This document shows positions 55,862 to 64,000 of a DNA stretch of 64,000 nucleotides, piece after piece. The stretch covers positions 1 through 64,000 of the forward strand of contig JARLHL010000006.1 of assembly GCA_031292275.1 (NCBI GenBank). The letters run 5' to 3'. This DNA comes from Desulfocapsaceae bacterium (lineage in GTDB: Bacteria; Desulfobacterota; Desulfobulbia; Desulfobulbales; Desulfocapsaceae). Both the position numbers and the translations under genes were made by a program. Each line of letters opens with the position of its first letter. The stretch's first letter is position 1. The notes under the pieces were generated by a model. The model saw only the letters and a program-made list of their open reading frames with translations, was not told where the DNA came from and searched no databases.

Positions 55862-57643
55862 TTACTCCTTCAAGACTGCGCTGAATTTGCAGGCATCGAA
55901 ACAGGAACCGCATTTGATGCACAGAGACGAGTCGATATGATGGGGTTTCTTCTTCTCACCGGTTATCGCAGCGACGGAGCAGGCCTTGGCACACATGCCG
56001 CACCCCACGCACATATCCTCCCTGATGAAGAAGGTCAGCAGCTTGTTGCAGACCTTGGCCGGACATTTCTTCTGGTTGATATGGGCCTCGTACTCATGAC
56101 GGAAATATTTCAGCGTGCTGAGAACGGGGTTGGGGGCGGACATGCCGAGGCCGCAGAGACTGGAATCCCGGACATCCTCGGCCAGCTCCTGGAGCAGCTC
56201 GATATCCCCCTTGCGGCCATTTCCCTCGGTGATCCGGGTCAGGATCTCCAGGAGCCGCTTGGTGCCGATCCGGCAGGGAACGCACTTGCCGCAGGACTCG
56301 GCCTGGGTGAACTCAAGAAAGAACTTGGAGATGTTGACCATACAGTCGGTCTCGTCCAGGACCACCATACCGCCGGAGCCCATCATCGAGCCGACCGATT
56401 TCAGTCCTTCATAATCGACGGGCAGGTCGATATGCTGCTGCGGGATACAGCCGCCCGAGGGACCGCCGGTCTGGACGGCCTTGAACAATTTATCGCCCTC
56501 GATGCCGCCGCCGATATTGAAGATGATGTCCTTCAACGGCGTCCCCATCGGAATCTCGATCAGCCCGGTGTTCCTGATCTTGCCGGTCAGGGCAATGACC
56601 TTGGTGCCTTTACTCTTCTCCGAGCCGATGGAGGCAAACCATTCAGCGCCCCTGTTGATGATGGCGGGAATATTGGCCAGGGTCTCCACATTGTTGATGA
56701 TGGTCGGCTTTCCCCAGAGCCCCTTGTTGGCCGGGAAGGGCGGTTTGGCCCGAGGCATGCCCCGCTCGCCCTCGATGGAGGCGATCAGCGCAGTCTCCTC
56801 GCCGCAGACAAAGGCGCCTGCGCCGAGCTTGACTTTAATATCGAAATCAAAGGAGGTCCCGAAGAGTTTTTTGCCCAGGAAGCCCTTCTCCTTGGCCTGC
56901 TCAAGGGCCATATTGAGCCGGTTCACCGCCAGCGGATATTCGGCCCTGATGTAGACATAACCGTGGGTTGCCCCGATGGCGTAGGCACCGATGATCATCC
57001 CTTCGAGAACGGCATGGGGGTTCCCCTCCACCACCGAACGGTCCATGAAGGCACCGGGATCGCCCTCGTCGGCGTTGCAGATGATGTAGCGGTCGTCGGA
57101 CTCGTTGGCCGCGCAGAAACTCCACTTGAGACCGGTGGGGAAACCTGCGCCGCCACGCCCGCGCAGGCCTGACTTCTTCATGGTCTCGATAATTTCAGCA
57201 GGCGTCATCTGGGTCAGGGCCTTTCTCGCAGCCGTATACCCCGCCACCGCCACATACTCCTCGATACTCTCCGGGTCGATCTTGCCCAGATCGCCCAGAA
57301 TAACCTTCTTCTGGTTGTCATGGAAGGTATGGTAGTCATCCCCCACCAGCCATTCCGTGATGGGCTGTCGTCCCAGCACATGGTCCTTGACGATTCTCTT
57401 GACCATCTCCGGCTGGATATACTGATAGGTCCAGGTCTTGTCGCCCACAGAGACGTCCACCAGCACGTCCCGGGCGCAGAAGCCCCGGCAACCGACCTTA
57501 TGGATCTTGCACCGGTCCCCGAACTTTGCATTTTTAACGCCCGCCGTCTCGAATTCCTTCCGGAATTCCTCCATCACCATCTCGCTCCCGGCCGCGATTC
57601 CGCCGGTGCCCAAACACACATTCACGGTTATTTCGCTGTTCAC
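55862..57643 (-). CDS. NuoF/HydB-like NADH-binding flavoprotein subunit of formate dehydrogenase
   Basis: A 593-residue cytoplasmic flavoprotein. The N-terminus is thioredoxin-like with a 2Fe-2S Cys set (VNVCLGTGG and HKVGCRGFCARD). It is followed by the NADH/FMN domain: GLRGRGGAGFPTGLKWSF and GAGAFVCGEETALIASIEG. The 4Fe-4S site is SCGKCVPCRIGTKRLLE. The C-terminus adds two ferredoxin-type clusters (CVGCGMCAKACSVAAI and CIKCGSCFDACKFSAV). This domain order matches the B subunit of electron-bifurcating hydrogenases and formate dehydrogenases. It would exchange electrons between NAD and the fdhA clusters. The extra clusters suggest a ferredoxin link. Between nuoE-like and fdhA, with a 5-nt gap before fdhA. 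Confidence 0.9.
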   Translation of the reverse strand: MNSEITVNVCLGTGGIAAGSEMVMEEFRKEFETAGVKNAKFGDRCKIHKVGCRGFCARDVLVDVSVGDKTWTYQYIQPEMVKRIVKDHVLGRQPITEWLVGDDYHTFHDNQKKVILGDLGKIDPESIEEYVAVAGYTAARKALTQMTPAEIIETMKKSGLRGRGGAGFPTGLKWSFCAANESDDRYIICNADEGDPGAFMDRSVVEGNPHAVLEGMIIGAYAIGATHGYVYIRAEYPLAVNRLNMALEQAKEKGFLGKKLFGTSFDFDIKVKLGAGAFVCGEETALIASIEGERGMPRAKPPFPANKGLWGKPTIINNVETLANIPAIINRGAEWFASIGSEKSKGTKVIALTGKIRNTGLIEIPMGTPLKDIIFNIGGGIEGDKLFKAVQTGGPSGGCIPQQHIDLPVDYEGLKSVGSMMGSGGMVVLDETDCMVNISKFFLEFTQAESCGKCVPCRIGTKRLLEILTRITEGNGRKGDIELLQELAEDVRDSSLCGLGMSAPNPVLSTLKYFRHEYEAHINQKKCPAKVCNKLLTFFIREDMCVGCGMCAKACSVAAITGEKKKPHHIDSSLCIKCGSCFDACKFSAVLKE

Positions 57644-57647
57644 GGTT

Positions 57648-58115
57648 CTATTCCTTATATGCTTTGAGGTTCTGGGTTATCTTGGCCGGGGCCTGTTTGC
57701 CGAAGACCTTGTCGTTTACGATCACCACCGGAGCGATACTGCATGCCCCGACGCAGTTGACGGTTTCCAGGGTAAACTGCATGTCCTTGGTCGTGCTCTG
57801 GTCCTCTTTCAATTTAAGATCTTCGCGAATCTTGGAGATGATCCGGGACGCGCCTTTGACATGACAGACGGTTCCCTGGCATACGGTGATGATATTTTTG
57901 CCGCGCGGGTGCAGATGGAACTGGGCATAAAAGGTGATGACCCCGTAGAATCTCGAGGCCGGGATATTGGTTCTGTCTGCGTACCAATACACCGATTCTT
58001 CCGGCACATAGCCGAATTCATTCTGGATTTGCTGCAGGGCTGTGATGATGTTGTCGCCGTTGGCCGTACACTTCTGATAGATTCCTTCCAGTACCGCTTC
58101 CTGTGTTTTCTCCAT
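57648..58115 (-). CDS. NuoE/HydC-like 2Fe-2S subunit of formate dehydrogenase
   Basis: A 155-residue protein with an N-terminal helical bundle (LEGIYQKCTANGDNIITALQQIQNEFGYVPEESVYWYA in parts) and a thioredoxin-like 2Fe-2S domain with CQGTVCHVKGA and CVGACSIAPVVIVND (four Cys ligands). It is the small electron-transfer partner of the NuoF-like flavoprotein. The ATG at 58115 has aggag in front; the longer frame to 58160 is not used. First gene of the nuoE-nuoF-fdhA operon. Confidence 0.9.
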   Translation of the reverse strand: MEKTQEAVLEGIYQKCTANGDNIITALQQIQNEFGYVPEESVYWYADRTNIPASRFYGVITFYAQFHLHPRGKNIITVCQGTVCHVKGASRIISKIREDLKLKEDQSTTKDMQFTLETVNCVGACSIAPVVIVNDKVFGKQAPAKITQNLKAYKE

Positions 58116-58913
58116 TGAACAACTCCTGTTCTTGGTTAGCAAACATGCTGAAGGCGACAATAATCGTCGTAGAGCATAGCCTGGCCGCCTTCTGTCGAAA
58201 CGCTTAAGAGCTTACGTGGCTAAAAACCTTAAACTATTCCATCCCGGGACCTTTTGATCCCAGGAAAAATTCCCGACTTACTGCGTGCAACACCGACTTA
58301 ACATCGTTGAAAATGGAAGTTCTATTTTGGCAAACCGGGGCATTATAGTCCCGTCGATCTGATTTTACAACCACCTTACAGGCACAAAGTCAACACTAAA
58401 AAAAAAAGGACCTGGACAGGTTTACGGGCCATCGCTTCTCTTTCCGGGAAGATGCGCCCCGCAATTGAATCTTTTCCGGATTCTCTGTCTGCAGACCCAC
58501 TGCAGGCCGCCGCCGAACCGTCCCGGTCTTCCAGGAAGAAGACCTGTTTCCAGACCGGAAGGAAAGGGAGAGAGAAACTTCTTTTCCCCGGGCAGACCAA
58601 ATGGTATAAGGAAAGGTGAATTTTCCGCAGACAAGAGGGAGATGGCGACAGAGCAGGAAGGTTTATAAGTCTTTGACGGAGCAGAAGAATACAGGAAACA
58701 CCCTGCAGGCGGGTCCGTCTGATATGCCGCGGGTCCAGGGCAGCGCCAAGGGGACTGCGACTGCTCCGAGACATGAATGAGCTCAGGCCCCTGCCGTTCG
58801 ACGCAATATAATCGTTGGGCCTACGCCTTTCTGACTTTCAGGTATAGATCCGGAGATCTGTCTGTGAAAGAAGTTTTTGATAATGCGGTCGGCCCCTTTT
58901 ATAAAGGAGATAA
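58116..58913. other. Divergent region between formate dehydrogenase and Mo-cofactor operons
   Basis: About 0.8 kb without a supported gene. Two hairpins stand out: CCTGGGA with TCCCGGG on the minus strand (58242-58263) in the likely leader of the dehydrogenase operon, and a nested hairpin with arms CCGGTCT/AGACCGG (58524-58559) on the plus strand leader side. They may be regulatory leader structures. No Mo-cofactor riboswitch could be recognised by eye. Confidence 0.45.
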
Positions 58914-59588
58914 ATGACGGCAATTATTACGTTCATCGGCTGGCATGACAGCGGCAAGACCACGCTTGCCACCCAGGTTGTCGCCCACTTGAAGACCTTT
59001 GGCTATACCGTGGGGGTGATTAAGTCCAGCAACGATACAGGGGTCGTCTTCGACAGCCCGGGAACAGATACCGATAAACACCGGCAGGCCGGTGCCGACT
59101 CGATCCTCTTTGTCGCCCCGGATCAGATGGTCCTGCAGATGCCTCACAGCGAACTCTCCCTGACCGCCCTGGCCCACCGTTATTTTGCCGACGCCGACAT
59201 CGTTATCGGTGAGGGATTCAAAGGAGCGCGAAGGGTCCCGAAAATCGAGGTCGTGCGCAACGAAAGTCAGATGCTGCGCAACGAGGTCCACGGAGTCATT
59301 GCCGTGGCCACTGACCTTGATATCGCCGGAGACTCCGTCTTCCGCCTGGATGAAGCACAGGAGATCGCCGCCTTTATCCGCAAGAGGTTCCTGCGGGAGG
59401 GAAAAAAATCCGCAGAGCGGGTCTCTCTGCTGGTGAATGGCAACAAGATCCCCTTAAAGGACTTCGTCCAGGAGGCCCTGGGTGGTACCGTTGCCGGCTT
59501 TATCCGATCGTTAAAATGTACAGACGATGCCTCGGAAATTGAGCTCAGGATCAAGCTGTCCCCTCCCGCAGGACACCGGAGTCGCTAA
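58914..59588 (+). CDS. mobB: Molybdopterin-guanine dinucleotide biosynthesis GTPase MobB
   Basis: A 224-residue GTP-binding protein: P-loop FIGWHDSGKTTLATQVV, VGVIKSSNDTG, then TDKHRQAGADSILFV and ADIVIGEGFKGARRVPKIEVVR, all MobB family motifs. It assists MobA in attaching GMP to molybdopterin. The last 50 residues (SLLVNGNKIPLKDFVQEAL) form an extension seen in longer MobB proteins. Strong ribosome binding site (aaaggag). Overlaps moeA by 1 nt (TAATG). Confidence 0.93.
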   Translation: MTAIITFIGWHDSGKTTLATQVVAHLKTFGYTVGVIKSSNDTGVVFDSPGTDTDKHRQAGADSILFVAPDQMVLQMPHSELSLTALAHRYFADADIVIGEGFKGARRVPKIEVVRNESQMLRNEVHGVIAVATDLDIAGDSVFRLDEAQEIAAFIRKRFLREGKKSAERVSLLVNGNKIPLKDFVQEALGGTVAGFIRSLKCTDDASEIELRIKLSPPAGHRSR

Positions 59589-60847
59589 TGCCTCCGACTC
59601 CCCGCGACATGCTCGGACGCCAGGGTCTCACCCGGACGGATGAGGCCCTGGCCATCCTGCTCTCCCATCTGGGGGCATCGCGGCCTGCCGTTGAAACCGT
59701 GCCGCTGTCCCTGGCCCTGGACCGGATTACAGCCGGGGCAATCCGCGCCCCTGAAGATCTGCCCTCCCATTCCCGATCCACCATGGATGGCTTTGCCGTC
59801 CAGGCTGTCGACACCTTCGGCGCCACCGAATCAATGCCCGCTTACCTGAAAATTGCAGGCGAGGTCCTGATGGGGGAGCGGCCGGACCTTGAGATCACAC
59901 GCGGCAGCTGCGCCCGGATCGCCACGGGCGGCCTGCTGCCCGCGGGCACTGACGCGGTTATCATGCTGGAACACACCATTCCCGTCGACGCGACCATGAT
60001 TGAGCTTGTCAAGGCCGTCGGGGTCGGCAGCAATCGTATTGCTCCGGGAGAGGATATCGGCAAAGGCAGCCAGGCCCTGCCGGCCGGCCACCGGCTGAGA
60101 CCCCAGGATATGGGCCTGCTGGCGGGACTTGGCATCGACCAGGTCGATGTCTTCGGCAGAATATCAGTGGGCCTGCTCTCCACCGGAGACGAAATCGTTC
60201 CCCACACTGAGACGCCCCCTCCCGGGAAGATCCGCGACATCAACCAGATAACCCTTTCTGGCCTCGTCACCAGAGCAGGCGCCCGGCCCACCCTCTACGG
60301 GATCGTCTCCGACCGGAAGGAACAGTTTTTTGCAGCCGTGGAAAAGGCGGCGGCCGAGAACGACATCGTCCTCTTCTCCGGCGGCAGCTCCGTGGGCATG
60401 CGGGACCTGGGCGAACAGGCCATCGCCTCCCTGGGCAGGGTCCTGGTGCATGGCGTTGCACTGAAACCGGGAAAACCCATCATCATCGGACTCGCCGGCA
60501 CAACCCCCATCTTCGGCCTGCCCGGCCACCCGGTCTCGGCCATGGTCTGCTTCGATTTTTTTGTCGAGCCTGCCATCCGGCGTCTCGCGGGTCTCAATGA
60601 AACAGAAGGCCTGCCCCGGCCGGCGGTCACCGCCCGGCTGGCCAGAAACATCAACTCGGCGCCAGGCAGACTCGATCTGATCCGGGTGCAGTTGACCCCG
60701 GATGGCGTCGGCTGGACAGCCGAGCCAGTCCTGGGCAAATCAGGAATGATAACGACACTTTCTCGCGCTCACGGCTTTTTCCTGATCGATGAAGACAGCC
60801 AGGGCCTCACCAAGGATACAGAAGTCAAGGTCACCCTCTACCGATGA
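59588..60847 (+). CDS. moeA: Molybdopterin molybdenumtransferase MoeA
   Basis: A 419-residue enzyme that inserts molybdate (or tungstate) into adenylylated molybdopterin. Seen: SRSTMDGFAVQAVDT, RIATGGLLPAGTDAVIMLEH, VGLLSTGDEIV, LFSGGSSVGMRDLGEQAI and IIGLAGTTPIFGLPGHPVSAMVCF, all MoeA hallmarks. Full length. It overlaps mobB by 1 nt and the next moeA-like gene by 4 nt (ATGA). Confidence 0.94.
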   Translation: MPPTPRDMLGRQGLTRTDEALAILLSHLGASRPAVETVPLSLALDRITAGAIRAPEDLPSHSRSTMDGFAVQAVDTFGATESMPAYLKIAGEVLMGERPDLEITRGSCARIATGGLLPAGTDAVIMLEHTIPVDATMIELVKAVGVGSNRIAPGEDIGKGSQALPAGHRLRPQDMGLLAGLGIDQVDVFGRISVGLLSTGDEIVPHTETPPPGKIRDINQITLSGLVTRAGARPTLYGIVSDRKEQFFAAVEKAAAENDIVLFSGGSSVGMRDLGEQAIASLGRVLVHGVALKPGKPIIIGLAGTTPIFGLPGHPVSAMVCFDFFVEPAIRRLAGLNETEGLPRPAVTARLARNINSAPGRLDLIRVQLTPDGVGWTAEPVLGKSGMITTLSRAHGFFLIDEDSQGLTKDTEVKVTLYR

Positions 60848-62766
60848 AAAGAACCATCTACGTCTCGAACACACCCCTTGCCGAAGCCCGACAGACATGG
60901 CGACAGACCCTGGCGGATCATCACTTTCCGGACGGCGCCCCCATGGACTCGGTCCCGGTGGACGACTGCCTGGGCATGCTCACCGCCATGCCGGTCTTCG
61001 CCCACAGTTCATCGCCCTCCTACAATGCGGCGGCCATGGATGGCATCGCCGTCCGCTTCGAGGATCTGGCCGGGGCCAGCGAGAGTTCACCCGTCCGCCT
61101 GCAGCAGGGCCGTTATCAGCCGGTGAACACCGGCAATGCGCTGCCCTCCGGCTTCAATGCGGTCGTGATGATTGAGGATGTGCACCAGATAACGGATACC
61201 GATGTCGAGCTGGCTATGCCGGCAACCCCCTGGCAGCATGTGCGCACCATCGGCGAAGACATCGTCTCCACCGAGCTCATCCTGCCGGAAGGACACAGAG
61301 TCCGGCCCATCGATCAGGGCGCGATGCTGGCCGCCGGCGTCACCGAAATCAAGATCCGACGTCCGCCGAAGGCGATGGTGATCCCCACCGGCAGCGAGCT
61401 GATCCAGCCGGGTCTGCAGGCCCGACCGGGCCAGATCATTGAATTCAACTCACGGATCCTGGCAGGCTCTCTGCAGGAATGGGGCGCCTGCGTCAGACGG
61501 AGCGCCCCCGTTCCGGACAATCCCGGGAGTCTGAGGCTGGCCATTCTTCAGGCCGTCAAGGATAATGACATCGTTGTGCTCAACGCCGGCGCCTCGGCGG
61601 GAACCAGGGATTTTACCGCCCAGGTCCTGGCCGAACTGGGCGAGATCATTGTCCATGGCGTCGCGATAAAACCGGGCAAACCGGTGATTTTGGCCATGGT
61701 CGACGACACCCCGGTCATCGGGCTGCCGGGCTATCCGATCTCGGCCACACTGACCCTGCGCCTTTTCGTCCGCGAGATGATTACAGCTTTCCTGGGCCTG
61801 GAACCCTCGGAACCGGAAGTCATCGAGGCCATCATGTCCCGGCCCCTGCACTCGTCCATGGGCGTCGATCATTTTGTACGGGTGACCCTGGGTCATGTCG
61901 GCGACACCCTGATGGCCACCCCTTCAGGCAAAGGGGCGGGGGCTGTGATGTCCCTGGTCCGTGCCGATGGCATCCTCACTATCCCCGCCGGCAGCGAAGG
62001 TGTCGGCGCCGGCGAGAAAGTCCCCATCGAACTGATCAGACCCAGGGACCAGATCGACTCCACGCTGGTCATTATTGGCAGCCATGACAACATCCTGGAT
62101 CTGATGGCAAACCGGCTGCACAAGGAAAGGCCCATAATCCGCCTCTCCTCGGCCCATGTCGGCTCCATGGGCGGCATCATGGCCATCCGCCGCCGGGAGG
62201 CCCATCTGGCCGGCTGTCATCTGCTGGATGAGGCGACCGGGGAGTACAATATCTCGTTTCTCAAACGTTTTCTGCAAAATACCCCGCTGCGGCTTGTGAA
62301 CCTCTGCTACCGGCAGCAGGGACTGATCGTAAGCAGGAACAACCCAAAAAATATAAGGGGATTTCAGGATATTGCCACCAGGAGTCTGATCTTCATCAAC
62401 CGTCAGGGCGGTGCCGGCACCCGGCTTCTGACTGACAAGATCCTGCGGGAAGCGGGCATCAGCCCGACAGAGATCGCGGGCTACGGGCATGAAGAATACA
62501 CCCACATGAGCGTCGCGGCGGCAGTCGCTGCCGGTAGCGCCGATGCCGGTATGGGCATCCTGGCGGCGGCAAGGGCCCTGGACCTGGATTTCATCCCGAT
62601 TGCCGAGGAACGCTACGACCTGATCGTCCCCGAGTGCTTCATAGCCGACTCCAAGATACTGGCCGTTCTGACAATGATGGAATCCAGCCGGGATTTCCAT
62701 CTGGAGATCCTGGCGCTTGGCGGTTATGACCTCAGGGATTGCGGCAAGGTCATGTACCAACAATAG
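60844..62766 (+). CDS. MoeA fused to a periplasmic-binding-protein-like domain
   Basis: A 640-residue fusion. Residues 1-400 are MoeA-like: SSPSYNAAAMDGIAVRFED, NTGNALPSGFNAVVMIEDV, PTGSELIQ, LNAGASAGTRDF and VIGLPGYPISATLTLRLF. Residues about 410-640 resemble a substrate-binding (PBP-type) domain: STLVIIGSHDNILDLMANRL, LIFINRQGGAGTRLLTD and AAAVAAGSADAGMGILAAARAL. The fusion occurs in anaerobes; the PBP-like part may bind molybdate/tungstate or a cofactor form. Two MoeA-type genes side by side may serve Mo and W. It overlaps moeA by 4 nt. Confidence 0.88.
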   Translation: MKRTIYVSNTPLAEARQTWRQTLADHHFPDGAPMDSVPVDDCLGMLTAMPVFAHSSSPSYNAAAMDGIAVRFEDLAGASESSPVRLQQGRYQPVNTGNALPSGFNAVVMIEDVHQITDTDVELAMPATPWQHVRTIGEDIVSTELILPEGHRVRPIDQGAMLAAGVTEIKIRRPPKAMVIPTGSELIQPGLQARPGQIIEFNSRILAGSLQEWGACVRRSAPVPDNPGSLRLAILQAVKDNDIVVLNAGASAGTRDFTAQVLAELGEIIVHGVAIKPGKPVILAMVDDTPVIGLPGYPISATLTLRLFVREMITAFLGLEPSEPEVIEAIMSRPLHSSMGVDHFVRVTLGHVGDTLMATPSGKGAGAVMSLVRADGILTIPAGSEGVGAGEKVPIELIRPRDQIDSTLVIIGSHDNILDLMANRLHKERPIIRLSSAHVGSMGGIMAIRRREAHLAGCHLLDEATGEYNISFLKRFLQNTPLRLVNLCYRQQGLIVSRNNPKNIRGFQDIATRSLIFINRQGGAGTRLLTDKILREAGISPTEIAGYGHEEYTHMSVAAAVAAGSADAGMGILAAARALDLDFIPIAEERYDLIVPECFIADSKILAVLTMMESSRDFHLEILALGGYDLRDCGKVMYQQ

Positions 62767-62815
62767 CGCCTACATCCATATGCGCTGAAGAGAGTCGGAA
62801 AAGTCAGGCCCCTGG

Positions 62816-63649
62816 TCAGTGCAACAGGCGGTAGACAACCGCAACGACCGCTGTCCAGGCCAGGCAACCGACCGTTGCCACAGCGCAGATCAGGGCCAGG
62901 CCGCGGTGCAGATGCGATTCCTTTCTGACATCGGAGTACCCCAGCAGCATCCCCAGCACTATCCCGCTGAGAATCCCGCCTCCATGGCCCCAGTTGTTGA
63001 TGCCCGGGACTAAAAACCCGAACAGGAACAGGCCGACGACCCAGCCGCGGACCTCGCGGAAGACGGTGGAACCGTAGGTCCCGCCCCTGCTCTTGCCATA
63101 GTAGAGCAGGGAACCTATGAGGGCGCAGATGGCGGCAGAGGCGCCTACTGTCAAAGGTATGCCGACCAGATAGGAGAGGATGAAGCCGCCGATGCCGCCC
63201 AGGGTGTAGATAATAAACATCCGTGCGGCGCCATACTCCTGGATCACCAGCGGGGCGACCTGACGAAGGGCCATCATGTTGAAGACGATATGCAGTATCC
63301 CTGCGTGCAGATAGTTTGCAGTCAGAAACGACCAGAAATTCCCAAACCGGTCCACGGGCACTGTCCCCGTCGCCCCCAACAGCACCAGACTGTTGTCGCT
63401 GGGAGAAAGAAGGCTCAGCGGACTGGCGGCAATGTCCATATGCCGCGTCACCAGCAGCGAAAAGATATAGAACAATACCGTAACGATAATGATGTCCTGT
63501 ACCAGCCAGTCATCACCTAGAAGCCCCCTTGTCTGCCCTATGATCTTCCACCAGGGATTGGAGCGGGAGGCCCCGCACCATGAGCAGACCTTCTCGCTGC
63601 TGCCGATAAGCCGGTTGCAGCGGGGGCACATTATGGCCTTGTTCGCCAT
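62816..63649 (-). CDS. Rhomboid-family intramembrane serine protease with zinc ribbon
   Basis: A 277-residue membrane protein. N-terminal zinc ribbon (CPRCNRLIG and CSWCGAS), then six transmembrane helices with the rhomboid core: NYLHAGILHIVFNMMALRQV, the catalytic serine in VGASAAICALIG, and the catalytic His in NNWGHGGGILSGIVLG. It cleaves membrane-protein helices; the substrate is unknown. Start at 63649 (MANKAIMCPRC) fixed by the zinc ribbon. It stands alone, convergent with the moeA/PBP gene. Confidence 0.9.
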   Translation of the reverse strand: MANKAIMCPRCNRLIGSSEKVCSWCGASRSNPWWKIIGQTRGLLGDDWLVQDIIIVTVLFYIFSLLVTRHMDIAASPLSLLSPSDNSLVLLGATGTVPVDRFGNFWSFLTANYLHAGILHIVFNMMALRQVAPLVIQEYGAARMFIIYTLGGIGGFILSYLVGIPLTVGASAAICALIGSLLYYGKSRGGTYGSTVFREVRGWVVGLFLFGFLVPGINNWGHGGGILSGIVLGMLLGYSDVRKESHLHRGLALICAVATVGCLAWTAVVAVVYRLLH

Positions 63650-64000
63650 GTATACTCCTTCATAAAAACCAGCATGGCTGGACCGTACCGGCCAGCCACA
63701 ACAAAGCATGAAAGCTCGTCACTCCGGCATAGAGAGCCCTTGCTTCAGGGAGAACTTTCATGGAATAGCATCGATTATGCGCAGGCCGCAGGCCTGAACC
63801 TTTTCCAGCGTCCTTTCCCCGCCACCCCAAAGACTGCTCATCCTACAGGAATTCCCTGCCGGGATCAAAGATATTAATGCTCTGATTCCAGTTTGTTATC
63901 CGCTAAATGTCCGAAGCCAACCGAGAGAAAAGAAAAAACAGAGGAATGTTGCAATGTTAGAGCCATAAACCAGGACCTCAATACCCTACGGAGAAGAAAT
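63650..64000. other. Window-end intergenic region
   Basis: No gene is seen. It holds a plus-strand copy of the 58-bp repeat (63671-63728) and an AT-rich end. A gene may begin past the window edge. Confidence 0.5.
63671..63728 (+). repeat. 58-bp intergenic repeat, copy A
   Basis: Third copy of the 58-bp repeat, ungapped against the copies at 7497 and 44134. The hairpin is CTGG-accgta-CCGG. It lies just upstream of the rhomboid gene on the opposite strand. Confidence 0.65.

Noticed and set aside
55862-58115. NuoE/NuoF-like genes as part of respiratory complex I
   Set aside because: No other nuo gene is present and both are in one operon with fdhA; the NuoF-like protein has added ferredoxin clusters typical of soluble dehydrogenases.
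58376-58774. A 132-residue minus-strand open frame in the intergenic region
   Set aside because: No ribosome binding site, low-complexity translation and no family resemblance.
1-64000. tRNA genes, CRISPR arrays, insertion sequences, prophage
   Set aside because: No T-loop consensus, no regularly spaced repeats, no transposase, integrase or phage structural protein was recognised.

Overview
The window reads as chromosomal core sequence of a Gram-negative, anaerobic bacterium, most likely a Desulfobacterota (Desulfobulbales-like) organism. That placement is an inference. It rests on a selenocysteine formate dehydrogenase with NuoE/NuoF-type partners, futalosine-pathway menaquinone genes, outer-membrane factors (LolA, Skp/OmpH, Pal), the order zapB-zapA-6S RNA-RNase Y, an exosortase-associated acyltransferase, and many multidomain histidine kinases. 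No phage, insertion sequence, CRISPR array or tRNA was recognised.

Layout. 1-8.6 kb is an accessory-looking stretch: exosortase-associated acyltransferase, a cNMP-binding/PilZ protein, a 1098-residue MalT-like/SARP-like regulator, a small zinc-ribbon protein, a CBM9-like protein and an unknown membrane protein. 8.6-17.5 kb (minus strand) carries amrS-bpt, a receiver/ATP-grasp protein followed directly by gdhA, and mqnB-mqnD-mobA with overlapping ends. 17.6-26.3 kb holds housekeeping genes: queA, murI-lolA, a four-S1-domain protein, then yicC-remA-gmk-rlmB, skp and pal. 26.6-31.3 kb has glgP, an unknown protein coupled to a radical SAM enzyme, and a Fur-family regulator. 31.4-37.1 kb (minus) holds tyrS, rny, a probable 6S RNA, zapA, zapB-like and a Nudix hydrolase. 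37.2-44.1 kb has a lytic transglycosylase, an HDOD protein paired with a hybrid kinase, and phoB-phoR. phoU follows at 44.5 kb behind a four-repeat Pho box. 45.4-49.5 kb is an ABC cluster: an ABC-2 exporter pair, a ModF-like tandem ABC protein with one degenerate half, and an unknown lipoprotein. 49.6-53 kb has msrAB and a membrane hybrid kinase.

53.1-62.8 kb is the metabolic highlight. A minus-strand operon (nuoE-like, nuoF-like, fdhA) encodes an NAD-linked, possibly electron-bifurcating formate dehydrogenase. fdhA is read through an in-frame UGA (selenocysteine) with a clear SECIS hairpin. A divergent plus-strand operon, mobB-moeA-moeA/PBP, supplies the molybdenum or tungsten bis-guanine-dinucleotide cofactor this enzyme needs; mobA lies at 15-16 kb fused to a degenerate MobB-like domain. 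A rhomboid protease closes the window.

The most noteworthy non-coding signals are a 58-bp intergenic repeat present three times with a covarying hairpin, the Pho box, the probable 6S RNA, the SECIS element and a structured 3' region at 30.66-30.77 kb.
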